From: Vibrio salilacus
GTDB taxonomy: Bacteria; Pseudomonadota; Gammaproteobacteria; Enterobacterales; Vibrionaceae
DNA: 64,000 nt
Assembly (NCBI RefSeq): GCF_002811245.1
Contig: NZ_NIVQ01000001.1
Location: 62,001 to 126,000 of the forward strand
Reading direction: 5' to 3'
Shown: positions 8,633 through 16,654 of the stretch, piece after piece
Layout: every line of letters begins with the position of its first letter
Numbering within the stretch: position 1 is the stretch's first letter
The notes under the pieces: generated by a model
Told to the model about the DNA's origin: nothing
The model's input: the letters and a program-made list of their open reading frames with translations, nothing else
Database searches by the model: none
Position numbers and translations under genes: made by a program

Positions 8633-9857
8633 TCGACGTTGCCTCCGAGTTACAGCTGCGGCTGACAGCAGGAGAAGGAATCACTAAGGTGCGCTGACTG
8701 CGTAACTTAGCCGTGTCCACTTCCCAGCGGTCTCTATCACGCAAGTACTTAGCCTTATCAGCGACAATAGCGGTCGCCAACGCGTTTCCGCGCGATAGTT
8801 TGAAGAGAACACTGCCAGAGATAGACTCGGCAGTGTGAGCGATGAACGCATAGCTTGCACACTGTAGAGTGCTTCCCCAACGACCTTCTACGGCCTCTTG
8901 AGTCCACATTTCGTTTTGCATAGCTTTAGCTTTGAGTACATCTGTGGGTAACGTTGCTGTTTCTAGCAACTTATATGCTTTCATGAGGATAAGAGCAGCG
9001 GGTGCTTCGCGCACCTCTAATACTTTCTCATCGTCATCTAAATGGTCGAAACCGATGTAACGACCTATTTCATACGCGCCAACGTGGTTGTTAATGAAAG
9101 CAATCATTTCCCTAAGGTTTATCGGCAAATCATTAATCGTTACCGGATACCCCTTACGAAATCCTATTTTAATTTGATGTTTATCGAGTTGCTGCTGTGG
9201 CTGCCACTGCGACCACGAGAACAGCGACTCAGAAAGTGTAAAACCTTCAGGGTCATCAAGAACACCTGACTCAAACTCGCGGCACCAAAGATTCGCATCG
9301 CCACTGACCGAACGAGATTTAAATCCCACCAGGCCAGAGTGAAACAACGCGTTTGCTTTATCTTCTCGGCTCAATGCGGAATACTCATAGGGTGAGCCGT
9401 AGTAACCTTGATAGCCACTTGCCTCAATCGCACCATTAAGGCGTCGAAGGCTGTTTTGCGATTGATTAGCGGTGTGAATAATGGCATCGCACTGGAGTTG
9501 CTGCGCCACTTCGATCGCTTTACTGATGATAATTGGCCGAGATAATGAAGAACTGACCGGATAATCGCCCAAATAAAGCGCTTGGGCCTGAATCGCAGAG
9601 ACGATGCTGTGCTCAACAAATTCTTGCTGGGCATCAATGATCTGCAAATCGACGCCATAATGGTTGGTGATCAGTTCTAGGTTTTCGCGATCAATACCAT
9701 CGCCGAGATCAACCACTAACGCGGTAACCTTCGCATCGATCTCTTTTAATACTTCAAGTAGGTAACTGCTGTCTAATCCCCCACTAAAAAGTGTCAATAC
9801 ATGCTTCACTGCAGGTGAGATCGCTTGAATATCTTCGATACTTCTTATTTTTTTCAC
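8619..9857 (-). CDS. Argininosuccinate-synthase-like ATP-dependent ligase (divergent ArgG paralogue)
   Basis: About 412 residues from a GTG at 9857 that follows AAAGGA at good spacing. ATG codons at 9875, 9890 and 9935 are alternatives with weaker signals, and the last overlaps the LysR gene. It has the N-type ATP pyrophosphatase loop LFSGGLDSS (about residues 23-31) and the argininosuccinate synthase order of segments. These are ALYLGDYPVSSSLSRPI, DANLWCREFESGVLDDP, a GYPVTIND segment and a VLEVREAPAALIL segment. The stretch that is HGCTGKGNDQVRF in true ArgG is here HTANQSQNSLRRL, so the citrulline/aspartate-contacting loop has changed. I infer a related adenylating ligase with another substrate, not housekeeping arginine synthesis. 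It is the first gene of a tight minus-strand unit divergent from LysR. Confidence 0.82.
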   Translation of the reverse strand: MKKIRSIEDIQAISPAVKHVLTLFSGGLDSSYLLEVLKEIDAKVTALVVDLGDGIDRENLELITNHYGVDLQIIDAQQEFVEHSIVSAIQAQALYLGDYPVSSSLSRPIIISKAIEVAQQLQCDAIIHTANQSQNSLRRLNGAIEASGYQGYYGSPYEYSALSREDKANALFHSGLVGFKSRSVSGDANLWCREFESGVLDDPEGFTLSESLFSWSQWQPQQQLDKHQIKIGFRKGYPVTINDLPINLREMIAFINNHVGAYEIGRYIGFDHLDDDEKVLEVREAPAALILMKAYKLLETATLPTDVLKAKAMQNEMWTQEAVEGRWGSTLQCASYAFIAHTAESISGSVLFKLSRGNALATAIVADKAKYLRDRDRWEVDTAKLRSQRTLVIPSPAVSRSCNSEATSNGYR

Positions 9858-9956
9858 GATGTCCTTTCCACTCATCTTGTCATTCATTGACTTATTTAGT
9901 ATCCATAAGTAACTTAATTGAAACAATATAGCCATTTCGCAAAGGATTTTTGCACC

Positions 9957-10868
9957 ATGGACACAAATAAGCTTATTCCATTACTTTCTGAGATGGCGAT
10001 CTTCGTTAATGTGGTTGAATCGGGGAGTTTTTCTAGCACGGCACAAAAGCTTGGTGTCTCCCCCTCTTCCGTTAGCCGTTCAGTGACGCGATTAGAAAAT
10101 GCTTTGCAGGAAAGATTACTTGAACGGACGACACGCAAGATGCGTTTAAGCTCAACAGGGCAAGAAGTTTACGCCTTATGTAGCGATATGATGAATTCGG
10201 CTAAACTTGCGGTATCGGCCGCCCAGGTCGATAAAAGTGAGGTCTCTGGTACGCTCAGAATCGCGGCGCCCAAAGCACTTTCTCGTCAAGTCCTAATGCC
10301 CATGGTGCTCGACTTTATTGAGCTTTACCCTTATGTTGCCCTCCAGTTAAAAGTCGCTGACCATTACATTGACCCCATTGGTGACGAAGTTGATGTTATT
10401 ATCCATATCACTGATAAACCCACCGAGGGATTGATTGCCAAACCGTTAGCCAATTGCCGCTTGGTTATGTGCGCAAGTCCTGAATATCTTGAACAACACG
10501 GCACACCAATTCATCCGGAAGATATCGCCAACCACAACTGTTTGTGCTTGGGGGAGAACCCACGCGACCGCATATGGGACTTTACTAATAACCTTAAAAA
10601 AGTCTCAATCAATGTCAAAGGTTCTTTTACCGTTAACCATAGCGAAATCCGCCGTGAAGCCGTGATTCGTCATACTGGCATATCGGTTTTCCCCGAATTT
10701 GCTATTCAGTCGTATATCGAGTCAGGTCAAGTGATTGAAATATTGCCAGACTGGCATGTGGGTGGGAACTATCAGGGCAATATTGTCGCGCAATATGCCC
10801 AGTCTAAGTTCATTCCGGGACAGATCAAAACCTTTGTCGAATATTTACAACAGCGATTTAGCCAATAG
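9957..10868 (+). CDS. LysR-family transcriptional regulator
   Basis: About 303 residues from the ATG at 9957, which follows AAAGGA. A TTG at 9918 would add 13 residues and overlap the divergent gene, so it is less likely. The N-terminal winged HTH (MAIFVNVVESGSFSSTAQKL, then VSPSSVSRSVTRLE) and an effector domain from about residue 90 place it in the AaeR/DmlR-like LysR subgroup. It is transcribed divergently from the argininosuccinate-synthase-like operon, about 100 bases apart. By the usual LysR arrangement it probably controls that operon and itself in response to a small-molecule effector. Confidence 0.92.
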   Translation: MDTNKLIPLLSEMAIFVNVVESGSFSSTAQKLGVSPSSVSRSVTRLENALQERLLERTTRKMRLSSTGQEVYALCSDMMNSAKLAVSAAQVDKSEVSGTLRIAAPKALSRQVLMPMVLDFIELYPYVALQLKVADHYIDPIGDEVDVIIHITDKPTEGLIAKPLANCRLVMCASPEYLEQHGTPIHPEDIANHNCLCLGENPRDRIWDFTNNLKKVSINVKGSFTVNHSEIRREAVIRHTGISVFPEFAIQSYIESGQVIEILPDWHVGGNYQGNIVAQYAQSKFIPGQIKTFVEYLQQRFSQ

Positions 10869-11053
10869 ACCAAACGCGCTAAGCGAAAGCAGTTAGCTCG
10901 CCGATTGCGCCTCAAGTTGCTTAACTAAACGATCCACAGCCCGCCAGCCTAACATTCATCACATAATAATTATCTAAAACAGTGCTTTAACAAAAATTCG
11001 AATGTCGTTATGGTGTATCAATGTTCAATCAGTCGTTAAGTTAAGGCAATAAT

Positions 11054-11545
11054 ATGGAAATAATAATACGTCCGACTCAAGTTAGTGATGCCGCTGCATT
11101 ATGTGATATCTATTCACAACCGCAAGCACAACGAGAAACGCTGCAACTGCCGAAACCTTCAGTGGTCATGTGGACGAAACGACTGGAAAGCATGCCTCAA
11201 GGCGTTTACAGCTTTGTTGCAGAGATAGATGGACGAGTGGTGGGAAATATTGGCTTTGAACATTCTCAACGACCTCGCACCGCCCATTGTGCTAGCTTTG
11301 GTTTGGGTGTTCATGATGACTTTCATGGTCGAGGAGTAGCCAGTAAGCTGATTGAGACCGTGCTCGATTTGGCCGATAACTGGCTGCAAATTAAACGAGT
11401 CCAAATCGAAGTGAACAGCGACAACGAAAAAGCGATAGCCTGCTACAAAAAGTTTGGCTTTAAAATCGAAGGCGAAGCCAAATGGGGATCATTTCGTGAT
11501 GGTCAATTGATTAACACCTATTACATGGCGAGGATTCAGGCTTAG
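11054..11545 (+). CDS. GNAT-family N-acetyltransferase (YhhY/PhnO-like)
   Basis: A 163-residue single-domain GNAT protein. The acetyl-CoA motif A is visible as LGVHDDFHGRGVASKLIETV (Q/RxxGxG/A type) and motif B as KRVQIEVNSDNEKAIACYKKFGF. The end INTYYMARI resembles E. coli YhhY and the ribosomal-protein-type acetyltransferases. The acceptor (an amino acid or a protein N terminus) is not predictable. It stands alone, followed by a hairpin and a convergent gene. Confidence 0.88.
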   Translation: MEIIIRPTQVSDAAALCDIYSQPQAQRETLQLPKPSVVMWTKRLESMPQGVYSFVAEIDGRVVGNIGFEHSQRPRTAHCASFGLGVHDDFHGRGVASKLIETVLDLADNWLQIKRVQIEVNSDNEKAIACYKKFGFKIEGEAKWGSFRDGQLINTYYMARIQA

Positions 11546-11571
11546 TGCTCAGTCAACCTATTTCGTTACGA

Positions 11572-11597
11572 TAAGGCGTACTTAGCGGTACGCCTTA
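11572..11597. terminator. Hairpin between convergent genes
   Basis: A 10-bp perfect stem TAAGGCGTAC/GTACGCCTTA with a 6-base loop overlaps the stop codon of the minus-strand kinase gene. T tracts are poor on both sides. Confidence 0.4.
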
Positions 11598-12550
11598 AGT
11601 GTTTCTAGCGCTTGAGCAGTGAGCGCTTCGGTGTAAGCATTAATCTTCCAATGGTCCGGACTCCATCCTTTAACGAAGCGTTGAAAATCGGCCCAAGCGA
11701 TAGCAAATAATGGCCGCCAAGCCTGCTCTACCCTTTGTGCACAGAGTTGAGGCTGACTGTCACTGAGCGCAAGTTGCAAATGCGCAAAATATTCGTCGAG
11801 CAACTCACTTTCCATCTGCGCGCACAACTCAGGTTCAACGGCACTACTGATAAACAGCGCAACATCTTTCATCGCACATCCGCGCCCGACATATTGAAAA
11901 TCGACCGCCGCCGCTTGGTTTCCATCTGGCGTAAAACAGAAATTAGCCAGCTTAGCATCACCATGAACTAAGGTTGGGTATGGCGCTTGCGTTAATACAC
12001 GATCGATCGTGTGTGCGTGCTGCTTTAACTGCATATCTTGCAGGGCATCAAATTCATCTGGCCGGGTCGCAAGGTGCCAATAGCACCCTACAGGCCATAA
12101 ATCTTTACCTTGATCCCCAATGTATTGTGCATGAAATTGAGCGAGCCAACGCAAACATGCGGTAATGTGTTGTCGTTTGGCAGTGCTTACCATCTCGCTA
12201 TACCCCACCGACTTAAGGTCTTCCATCACGAGTAGATACTCTTGCCCATCCGTCTGAGCGAGCAGTTTTTTCGGCACTCGCGCGTTGGTGTGCTCGGCCT
12301 GATGGTGATACCAGCTCAGCTCTACTTGATAGGATTTCAGTTTACGTTGGTGAGAAAGTTGAGTATTCCAACCTCGAGGGTGAGTATGTTGCTGGGGCAG
12401 CTGGACATGTTTTACTACAATACTGGTGCTGTCAACATAAAGCCGAACAAGCTCACCGTAGCCACCCCACAATACCTGTAACCGCTGACTAGAGTGAAGC
12501 GTCGTGAATCCGAGTGCTTCAATAATGGGCTTATATCGATTCAATGTCAT
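11582..12550 (-). CDS. Phosphotransferase family protein (APH/choline kinase-like, EcKinase type)
   Basis: A 322-residue small-molecule kinase of the protein-kinase-like fold. The catalytic loop YPTLVHGDAKLANFCF (HGD-x-K-x2-N) and the metal-binding AVDFQYVG (DF) are clear. An N-terminal nucleotide-binding lobe contains VVKHVQLP and LLVMEDL. The pattern fits the ecdysteroid-kinase-like/DUF1679 and aminoglycoside phosphotransferase families, and the substrate is unknown. The ATG at 12550 shares bases with the TAA of the preceding gene (TAATG), which supports this start over a longer one at 12571 and indicates translational coupling with the small acetyltransferase upstream. Confidence 0.85.
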   Translation of the reverse strand: MTLNRYKPIIEALGFTTLHSSQRLQVLWGGYGELVRLYVDSTSIVVKHVQLPQQHTHPRGWNTQLSHQRKLKSYQVELSWYHHQAEHTNARVPKKLLAQTDGQEYLLVMEDLKSVGYSEMVSTAKRQHITACLRWLAQFHAQYIGDQGKDLWPVGCYWHLATRPDEFDALQDMQLKQHAHTIDRVLTQAPYPTLVHGDAKLANFCFTPDGNQAAAVDFQYVGRGCAMKDVALFISSAVEPELCAQMESELLDEYFAHLQLALSDSQPQLCAQRVEQAWRPLFAIAWADFQRFVKGWSPDHWKINAYTEALTAQALETLKAYR

Positions 12551-12828
12551 TACACTTGTAGATGTGACCACTGCGGGTTACGAGACATATAATGCACCAC
12601 ATAGCTGCAGATAGGCTGTACTTTCATACCAAGTTGCTCGATTTCAGGCAAAACCGCTTCCATCATCACCTTGCCAAACCCACGGCCTTGGAGTGCTTCA
12701 GGGATCTTAGTGGTGGTCATTATATAGACGTTGTCTTTCTCGATAAAAGTCACTGTCGCATAATGCTCACCTTCTAAGTGAACTCGAAATTGATGCTTTT
12801 CTTGGTCAAGAATTATCATATGCGACAT
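12550..12828 (-). CDS. Small GNAT-like N-acetyltransferase (PF14542, YidJ/YjdJ type)
   Basis: A 92-residue protein starting at the ATG at 12828, six bases after GGGAG. A longer frame to 12903 adds a hydrophobic stretch without a ribosome binding site. It has a reduced acetyltransferase fold with KIPEALQGRGFGKVMMEAVL as the acetyl-CoA motif and PICSYVVHYMSRNPQW at the end, as in the Gcn5-related family PF14542. The target is unknown. It is coupled by stop/start overlap to the kinase-like gene downstream. Confidence 0.87.
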   Translation of the reverse strand: MSHMIILDQEKHQFRVHLEGEHYATVTFIEKDNVYIMTTTKIPEALQGRGFGKVMMEAVLPEIEQLGMKVQPICSYVVHYMSRNPQWSHLQV

Positions 12829-13002
12829 ATTGACTCCCAAAAATGATAGATAGGTCAAAATTATTAGGTAAATTGATGTTTGAACAATAACAAATCCAAA
12901 CATAAACTTGGAGGACTCCGAGGTGTGTTTTTATAATCGCATACGGACACACTTTTTGACCCATCGACAAAACAATAACATGATGGGAGCACCGGAGGCT
13001 AG

Positions 13003-13728
13003 ATGAATACCCGAGCGGAAGCGAAAAACGATCAACAGCAAAGTGAACGCAATGTCTCGGTTCTCAACAGCACAGATGCACTAGCAATGATCGAGCATGG
13101 TGGAGAACTCACGATTGGTATTTCGACACCTGTTGGCACGACATTTCGCTGCAAAACCTCATTTATTGGCACTCACTCGCAAAATGTTGTTTTAGCCGAG
13201 TTACCAAAAATTTCCGAAGACGATCTTGAGTTCTTTTTCCAAGAAGGTTTTTGGGCAACAATACGAGCCATTTCTCCTCGCGGTGAAGGCGCTGTGATCC
13301 ACTTTCGCAGCCAATTACAACACGTCCTTAGGGCTCCGGTTGCGATGGTCGCACTGTCTGTTCCCCAAACGATGCAAGTCACCCAACTGCGTAAAGAACC
13401 TAGGTTTGATATTAACTTATCGGCAAAAGTAACGGCAGAGAGTCATCGACTTGAATGTGAAATACGTGATCTATCAAAAGGAGGCTGTCGTTTCATCACA
13501 GCGCCTCTTAGCCGACCGTTCCAAGTGGGTGAGGAGATAGCATTGCAAGTTGAGCTAAATACATTACAAGGCACACAATTCGAACCTTTATTTGGCAAGG
13601 TGTGTAACTTACAACGTTCGATGCATTATGCCCGCTACGGAGTGGCATTTACCGATCTAGGCAAAAATAACGCCAAAGTCTTGTTAGGCCATCTTAAATT
13701 TAACGGCACCAAACTTACACTCAGGTAG
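13003..13728 (+). CDS. plzD: PilZ domain protein, PlzD/YcgR-like c-di-GMP receptor
   Basis: A 241-residue protein with an N-terminal YcgR-N-like domain (about residues 20-115) and a C-terminal PilZ domain. The c-di-GMP motif is complete: R130-x3-R134 (LRKEPRFDI) and D156-x-S158-x2-G (RDLSKGGCRFI). This architecture and length match V. cholerae PlzD (VCA0042), whose structure with c-di-GMP is known and which influences motility and virulence-related behaviour. The ribosome binding site GGAGG precedes the ATG by a few bases. It is convergent with gltS and shares a bidirectional terminator. Confidence 0.9.
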   Translation: MNTRAEAKNDQQQSERNVSVLNSTDALAMIEHGGELTIGISTPVGTTFRCKTSFIGTHSQNVVLAELPKISEDDLEFFFQEGFWATIRAISPRGEGAVIHFRSQLQHVLRAPVAMVALSVPQTMQVTQLRKEPRFDINLSAKVTAESHRLECEIRDLSKGGCRFITAPLSRPFQVGEEIALQVELNTLQGTQFEPLFGKVCNLQRSMHYARYGVAFTDLGKNNAKVLLGHLKFNGTKLTLR

Positions 13729-13760
13729 TCTCGCTGATAAATACTCGAACCGACAAAAAA

Positions 13761-13783
13761 AACGCCCTCTAATGTAGGGCGTT
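13761..13783. terminator. Bidirectional terminator between plzD and gltS
   Basis: An 8-bp stem AACGCCCT/AGGGCGTT, with an A run on the left (13755-13762) and TTTTGC at the right. It can serve both convergent genes. Confidence 0.8.
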
Positions 13784-13792
13784 TTGCTTGAG

Positions 13793-15019
13793 TTAACCGA
13801 TAAACGAGATATACCCCTGAAGAATAATCAGGTTAACGATATCAATGAAGAACGCTCCCACAATCGGCACCACCATAAAGGCTTGTGGAGAGGGGCCAAA
13901 TTTATTGACCAATGAGCCCATATTCATCACCGCTGTCGGTGTCGCTCCTAAACCGAAACCACAATGGCCCCCGGCAATAACCGCGGCATCATAATTTGAT
14001 CCCATCACTTTAAACGTCACGAAATAAGCAAATATGCCTAACACCACTGATTGCACGGCTAGAATGATCAAGAACGGAATCGCTAAATCGAAGATATTCC
14101 ATAGTTTCAAACTCATTAACGCCATCGCAAGAAATAACGAAAGAGACACAGTACCAAGAATATCAACCGTCTCAGCGTCCACTTTATGCACCTTGGTCAC
14201 TTCAAGAATATTGGTGATAAACACACCGATAAACAGCGCATAAACAAAATCTGGGATCATTAACCAGCTAACCTCAAAGCCACTCACCCACATTTCAAGA
14301 TACTTAGCGCCGGTAACACAGAGTAGAAGAATGAACAGTATTTCGATAACCTTTTTCGCGGTGACCTTATCTTCCTCATATTCGTTATATGTGACAAGCT
14401 CAGGAAAACGTTGGTGAGTATTAACCCCAGTGCCGTATTCAGACTCGAAACCATTATTATTGATCAATTTTTGTGCGACAGGACTACCGATGATACCACC
14501 AATGATCAAGCCAAAAGTGGCCGATGCCATCGCAATTTCGAGCGTATTCGATAAACCAAAGCTCTCATTAAATGTTTGTGCCCAAGCCGCGCCTGTACCA
14601 TGACCACCTGACAGTGTAATCGACCCCGCAATCAATCCCATCAGAGGATCGAGCCCGAGAGCTGTGGCCAGTGTCACTCCAACTCCGTTTTGAATAATGA
14701 TATAGAAGGAAGCAACCGCTAAGAAGATAAAAACTTTAGCGCCACCTTTCACCAACTGGGTATAGTTGGCAGCCAAACCGACCGTAGCAAAAAACATCAG
14801 CATAAAGATTTTTTGCAGTGGTAATGAAAACTCGAGATCAATGCCATTAAAGTGCACAAGAGTGATAATAAATGCGACAATAAGGCCGCCGACGATTGGT
14901 TCAGGAATATTGAACTTTTTAAGAATCGGGAGTTTTAAGTTAACGAAGTGACCTAAGAACAACACGCTGATAGCAATTAAGAATGATTCTAGTGGTCCCA
15001 CTGAAATTATCTGATTCAT
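13793..15019 (-). CDS. gltS: Sodium/glutamate symporter GltS
   Basis: A 408-residue inner-membrane carrier with about ten or more transmembrane segments, close to the 401 of E. coli GltS. Family signatures are visible: FNIPEPIVGGLIVA, the re-entrant GSITLSGGHGTGAAWAQTF in the first repeat and VIAGGHCGFGLGATPTAVMNM in the second. It couples Na+ influx to glutamate uptake. It has its own 5' region containing, about 310 bases upstream on the same strand, a Qrr RNA that ends in a terminator, so the two are likely separate transcripts. Confidence 0.95.
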   Translation of the reverse strand: MNQIISVGPLESFLIAISVLFLGHFVNLKLPILKKFNIPEPIVGGLIVAFIITLVHFNGIDLEFSLPLQKIFMLMFFATVGLAANYTQLVKGGAKVFIFLAVASFYIIIQNGVGVTLATALGLDPLMGLIAGSITLSGGHGTGAAWAQTFNESFGLSNTLEIAMASATFGLIIGGIIGSPVAQKLINNNGFESEYGTGVNTHQRFPELVTYNEYEEDKVTAKKVIEILFILLLCVTGAKYLEMWVSGFEVSWLMIPDFVYALFIGVFITNILEVTKVHKVDAETVDILGTVSLSLFLAMALMSLKLWNIFDLAIPFLIILAVQSVVLGIFAYFVTFKVMGSNYDAAVIAGGHCGFGLGATPTAVMNMGSLVNKFGPSPQAFMVVPIVGAFFIDIVNLIILQGYISFIG

Positions 15020-15329
15020 ATAACCTCTTATTAGTTACGCACTCATCGTCCTTAATGAGTTGAAAGCTCAACAGCTCTACTGAGCATTGCTCATAAACTG
15101 GTTTTTCTATTGAAATGTATCCTTTATACAAACAACGTTGAGATGTTCGTTTCAACAGGTGAGCCGTGCCCTTAATCAAGCAGGCTGCGAAGAATAAAGC
15201 GGACATTATTAGTAAAAACACAACAAAATGTCGAGTATAGAATTTAAAAGTCGCGAAATTGTAGCGAAACAGGGATGTCGTTAGCGTTTTTCACACACTC
15301 AGGCTACAACGACGTTACACTGTTGAGAC

Positions 15330-15436
15330 AAAAAAATAGCCAACCGCAAAATTGCGACTGGCTTATATATAGTGTGAACAAAAACATTCACTAACAACGT
15401 CAGTTGGCTAGGTGACCCTCGGCTTAAGAAGGGTCA
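15330..15436 (-). ncRNA. qrr: Qrr quorum-regulatory small RNA
   Basis: In minus-strand sense the region begins with a hairpin (GACCCT 15435-15430 pairing with AGGGTC 15419-15414). It then reads CTAGCCAACTGACGTTGTTA, the almost invariant Qrr core that base-pairs with luxR/hapR, luxO and aphA messengers. It ends with AGCCAGTCGCAA/TTGCGGTTGGCT and a run of seven T residues (Rho-independent terminator). The length of about 107 nt and three-hairpin layout fit Vibrio Qrr2-4, with the longer first loop. A sigma-54 promoter places +1 at about 15436. In vibrios LuxO-P and sigma-54 drive Qrr at low cell density and Hfq assists pairing. The exact paralogue number cannot be assigned. Confidence 0.95.
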
Positions 15437-15446
15437 AACTAATTAA

Positions 15447-15463
15447 TGCAGGTTGCGTGCCAA
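15447..15463 (-). promoter_or_regulatory. Sigma-54 promoter of qrr
   Basis: The minus-strand sequence TTGGCACGCAACCTGCA has GG and GC exactly 10 bases apart, matching the -24/-12 consensus TGGCAC-N5-TTGC. The GC lies 12 bases before the first Qrr base. Confidence 0.92.
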
Positions 15464-15538
15464 CTATAAAAAGTAGGGTTTCTTAGTCTTGTGCCGCATT
15501 ATTAGGTCAAAAAACCGTATCAAAATGCAATATGAAAA

Positions 15539-15551
15539 TTGCATTTTGCAA
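15539..15551. promoter_or_regulatory. LuxO-type activator site upstream of qrr
   Basis: TTGCATTTTGCAA is a perfect match to the LuxO palindrome TTGCA-N3-TGCAA, about 100 bases upstream of the Qrr start. Related half-sites flank it (ATGCAAT at 15525, TTTGCGAAAG on the minus strand at about 15560), suggesting a second, weaker site. Confidence 0.82.
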
Positions 15552-15672
15552 ACTTTCGCAAAAGCATATTAAACCAGACTCTTATAAACAGTTTTATCAA
15601 CGTTGATTTTCCATACATTTTCAAACTCAGAATCGATATACTCAACCCACTTATTTTAACGACTCAGTCATC

Positions 15673-16593
15673 ATGAACTATTTTTCTACGTTTCTTAAAG
15701 GTATGGCCATGGGAGCGGCGGATGTCGTCCCTGGCGTTTCTGGCGGTACTATCGCCTTTATTACCGGTATTTATGATACTTTGCTGGAAAGTATTCGTCG
15801 CATTAACCCCAATGTCATTGGCATCTGGAAGCGCGAAGGATTTAAAGCCGCATTCAATCACATCAATGGTAGATTCTTACTCGCGCTCTTTGCTGGAGTG
15901 TTTACCAGCATTGCGACACTGGCCAAGCTGATTTCTTGGTTACTCGTGACCCACCCTATCCCGTTGTGGTCATTCTTTTTTGGTTTGATCCTTGTTTCTG
16001 TGTTTCACATGCTCAAGCAGATTGAACAAAGAAGCATTAACAGCGCGGTGATGCTGCTGCTGGGTATCGCGTTCGCTTATAGCATTACGATTCTCAATCC
16101 GCTCCAACTTGAACCAACCAGTCTCAATGTTCTATTCGCCGGAGGCATTGCTATTTGCGCCATGATTTTACCTGGTATCTCGGGCAGTTTTATCTTACTG
16201 CTAATCGGCATGTATACGCCTGTGCTCGGCGCAGTGAAATCGCTTGATATTACAATTTTGGCACTGTTTCTCTGCGGTTGTGTGATCGGCCTACTGAGCT
16301 TTTCTCATGTGCTATCTTGGTTACTGAGACGCTTTCGCGACCTGACATTAGTGTTTTTAACTGGCTTGATGTTAGGTACATTACCGAAAATTTGGCCTTG
16401 GAAAGAAACCATCAGTTGGCGTATCAACTCGAAAGGGGAACAAGTGCCACTAGTGGAACACAATCTAACCCCATTTGATTTTGAAGCTATCACCTCGCAG
16501 TCTTCACAGTTAGGTTTAGCGATTGTGTGTATGTTGTGTGCGATAGGCTTAGTTCTTGGGCTGGAAAAGTATGCCGAGCGTCATGACGTCTAA
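15673..16593 (+). CDS. DUF368 family polyprenyl-phosphate transporter (PopT-like)
   Basis: A 306-residue polytopic protein with the duplicated DUF368 signature: GMAMGAADVVPGVSGGTIAF near residue 10 and CAMILPGISGSFILLLIGMY near residue 165. DUF368 proteins, including V. cholerae VCA0040, were shown to act with DedA proteins as undecaprenyl-phosphate translocases that recycle the lipid carrier of cell-envelope synthesis. Loss of the V. cholerae protein causes pH- and salt-dependent growth defects. The synteny with gltS and plzD supports orthology with VCA0040. A strong terminator follows. Confidence 0.92.
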   Translation: MNYFSTFLKGMAMGAADVVPGVSGGTIAFITGIYDTLLESIRRINPNVIGIWKREGFKAAFNHINGRFLLALFAGVFTSIATLAKLISWLLVTHPIPLWSFFFGLILVSVFHMLKQIEQRSINSAVMLLLGIAFAYSITILNPLQLEPTSLNVLFAGGIAICAMILPGISGSFILLLIGMYTPVLGAVKSLDITILALFLCGCVIGLLSFSHVLSWLLRRFRDLTLVFLTGLMLGTLPKIWPWKETISWRINSKGEQVPLVEHNLTPFDFEAITSQSSQLGLAIVCMLCAIGLVLGLEKYAERHDV

Positions 16594-16610
16594 TCCCTGG
16601 TTAGTTTGAT

Positions 16611-16638
16611 AAAGCGACCTATGTAGGGTCGCTTTTTT
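16611..16638 (+). terminator. Rho-independent terminator after DUF368 gene
   Basis: The stem AAAGCGACC/GGGTCGCTTT (one G-T or bulge position) is followed directly by TTTTT, 18 bases after the stop codon. Confidence 0.85.
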
Positions 16639-16654
16639 ATTACCCCGTCAAAGT

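Larger units (their letters stand above)
15020..15672. other. Intergenic region gltS-DUF368 gene
   Basis: This 653-base gap holds the qrr gene, its sigma-54 promoter and LuxO-type sites. The remaining parts (15020-15329 and 15552-15672) hold only the promoter and leader regions of gltS and the DUF368 gene, and I see no further gene there. Confidence 0.7.

Noticed and set aside
5866-10868. Interpreting the ArgG-like operon as arginine biosynthesis or a toxin-antitoxin/defence island
   Set aside because: No argH, argF or other arginine genes are nearby and the ArgG loop is altered. No nuclease, toxin fold or phage gene is seen.
14940-15221. A 93-residue minus-strand frame overlapping the gltS start
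   Set aside because: It lies in another frame over the gltS 5' end and leader, has no ribosome binding site, and its composition is not protein-like.
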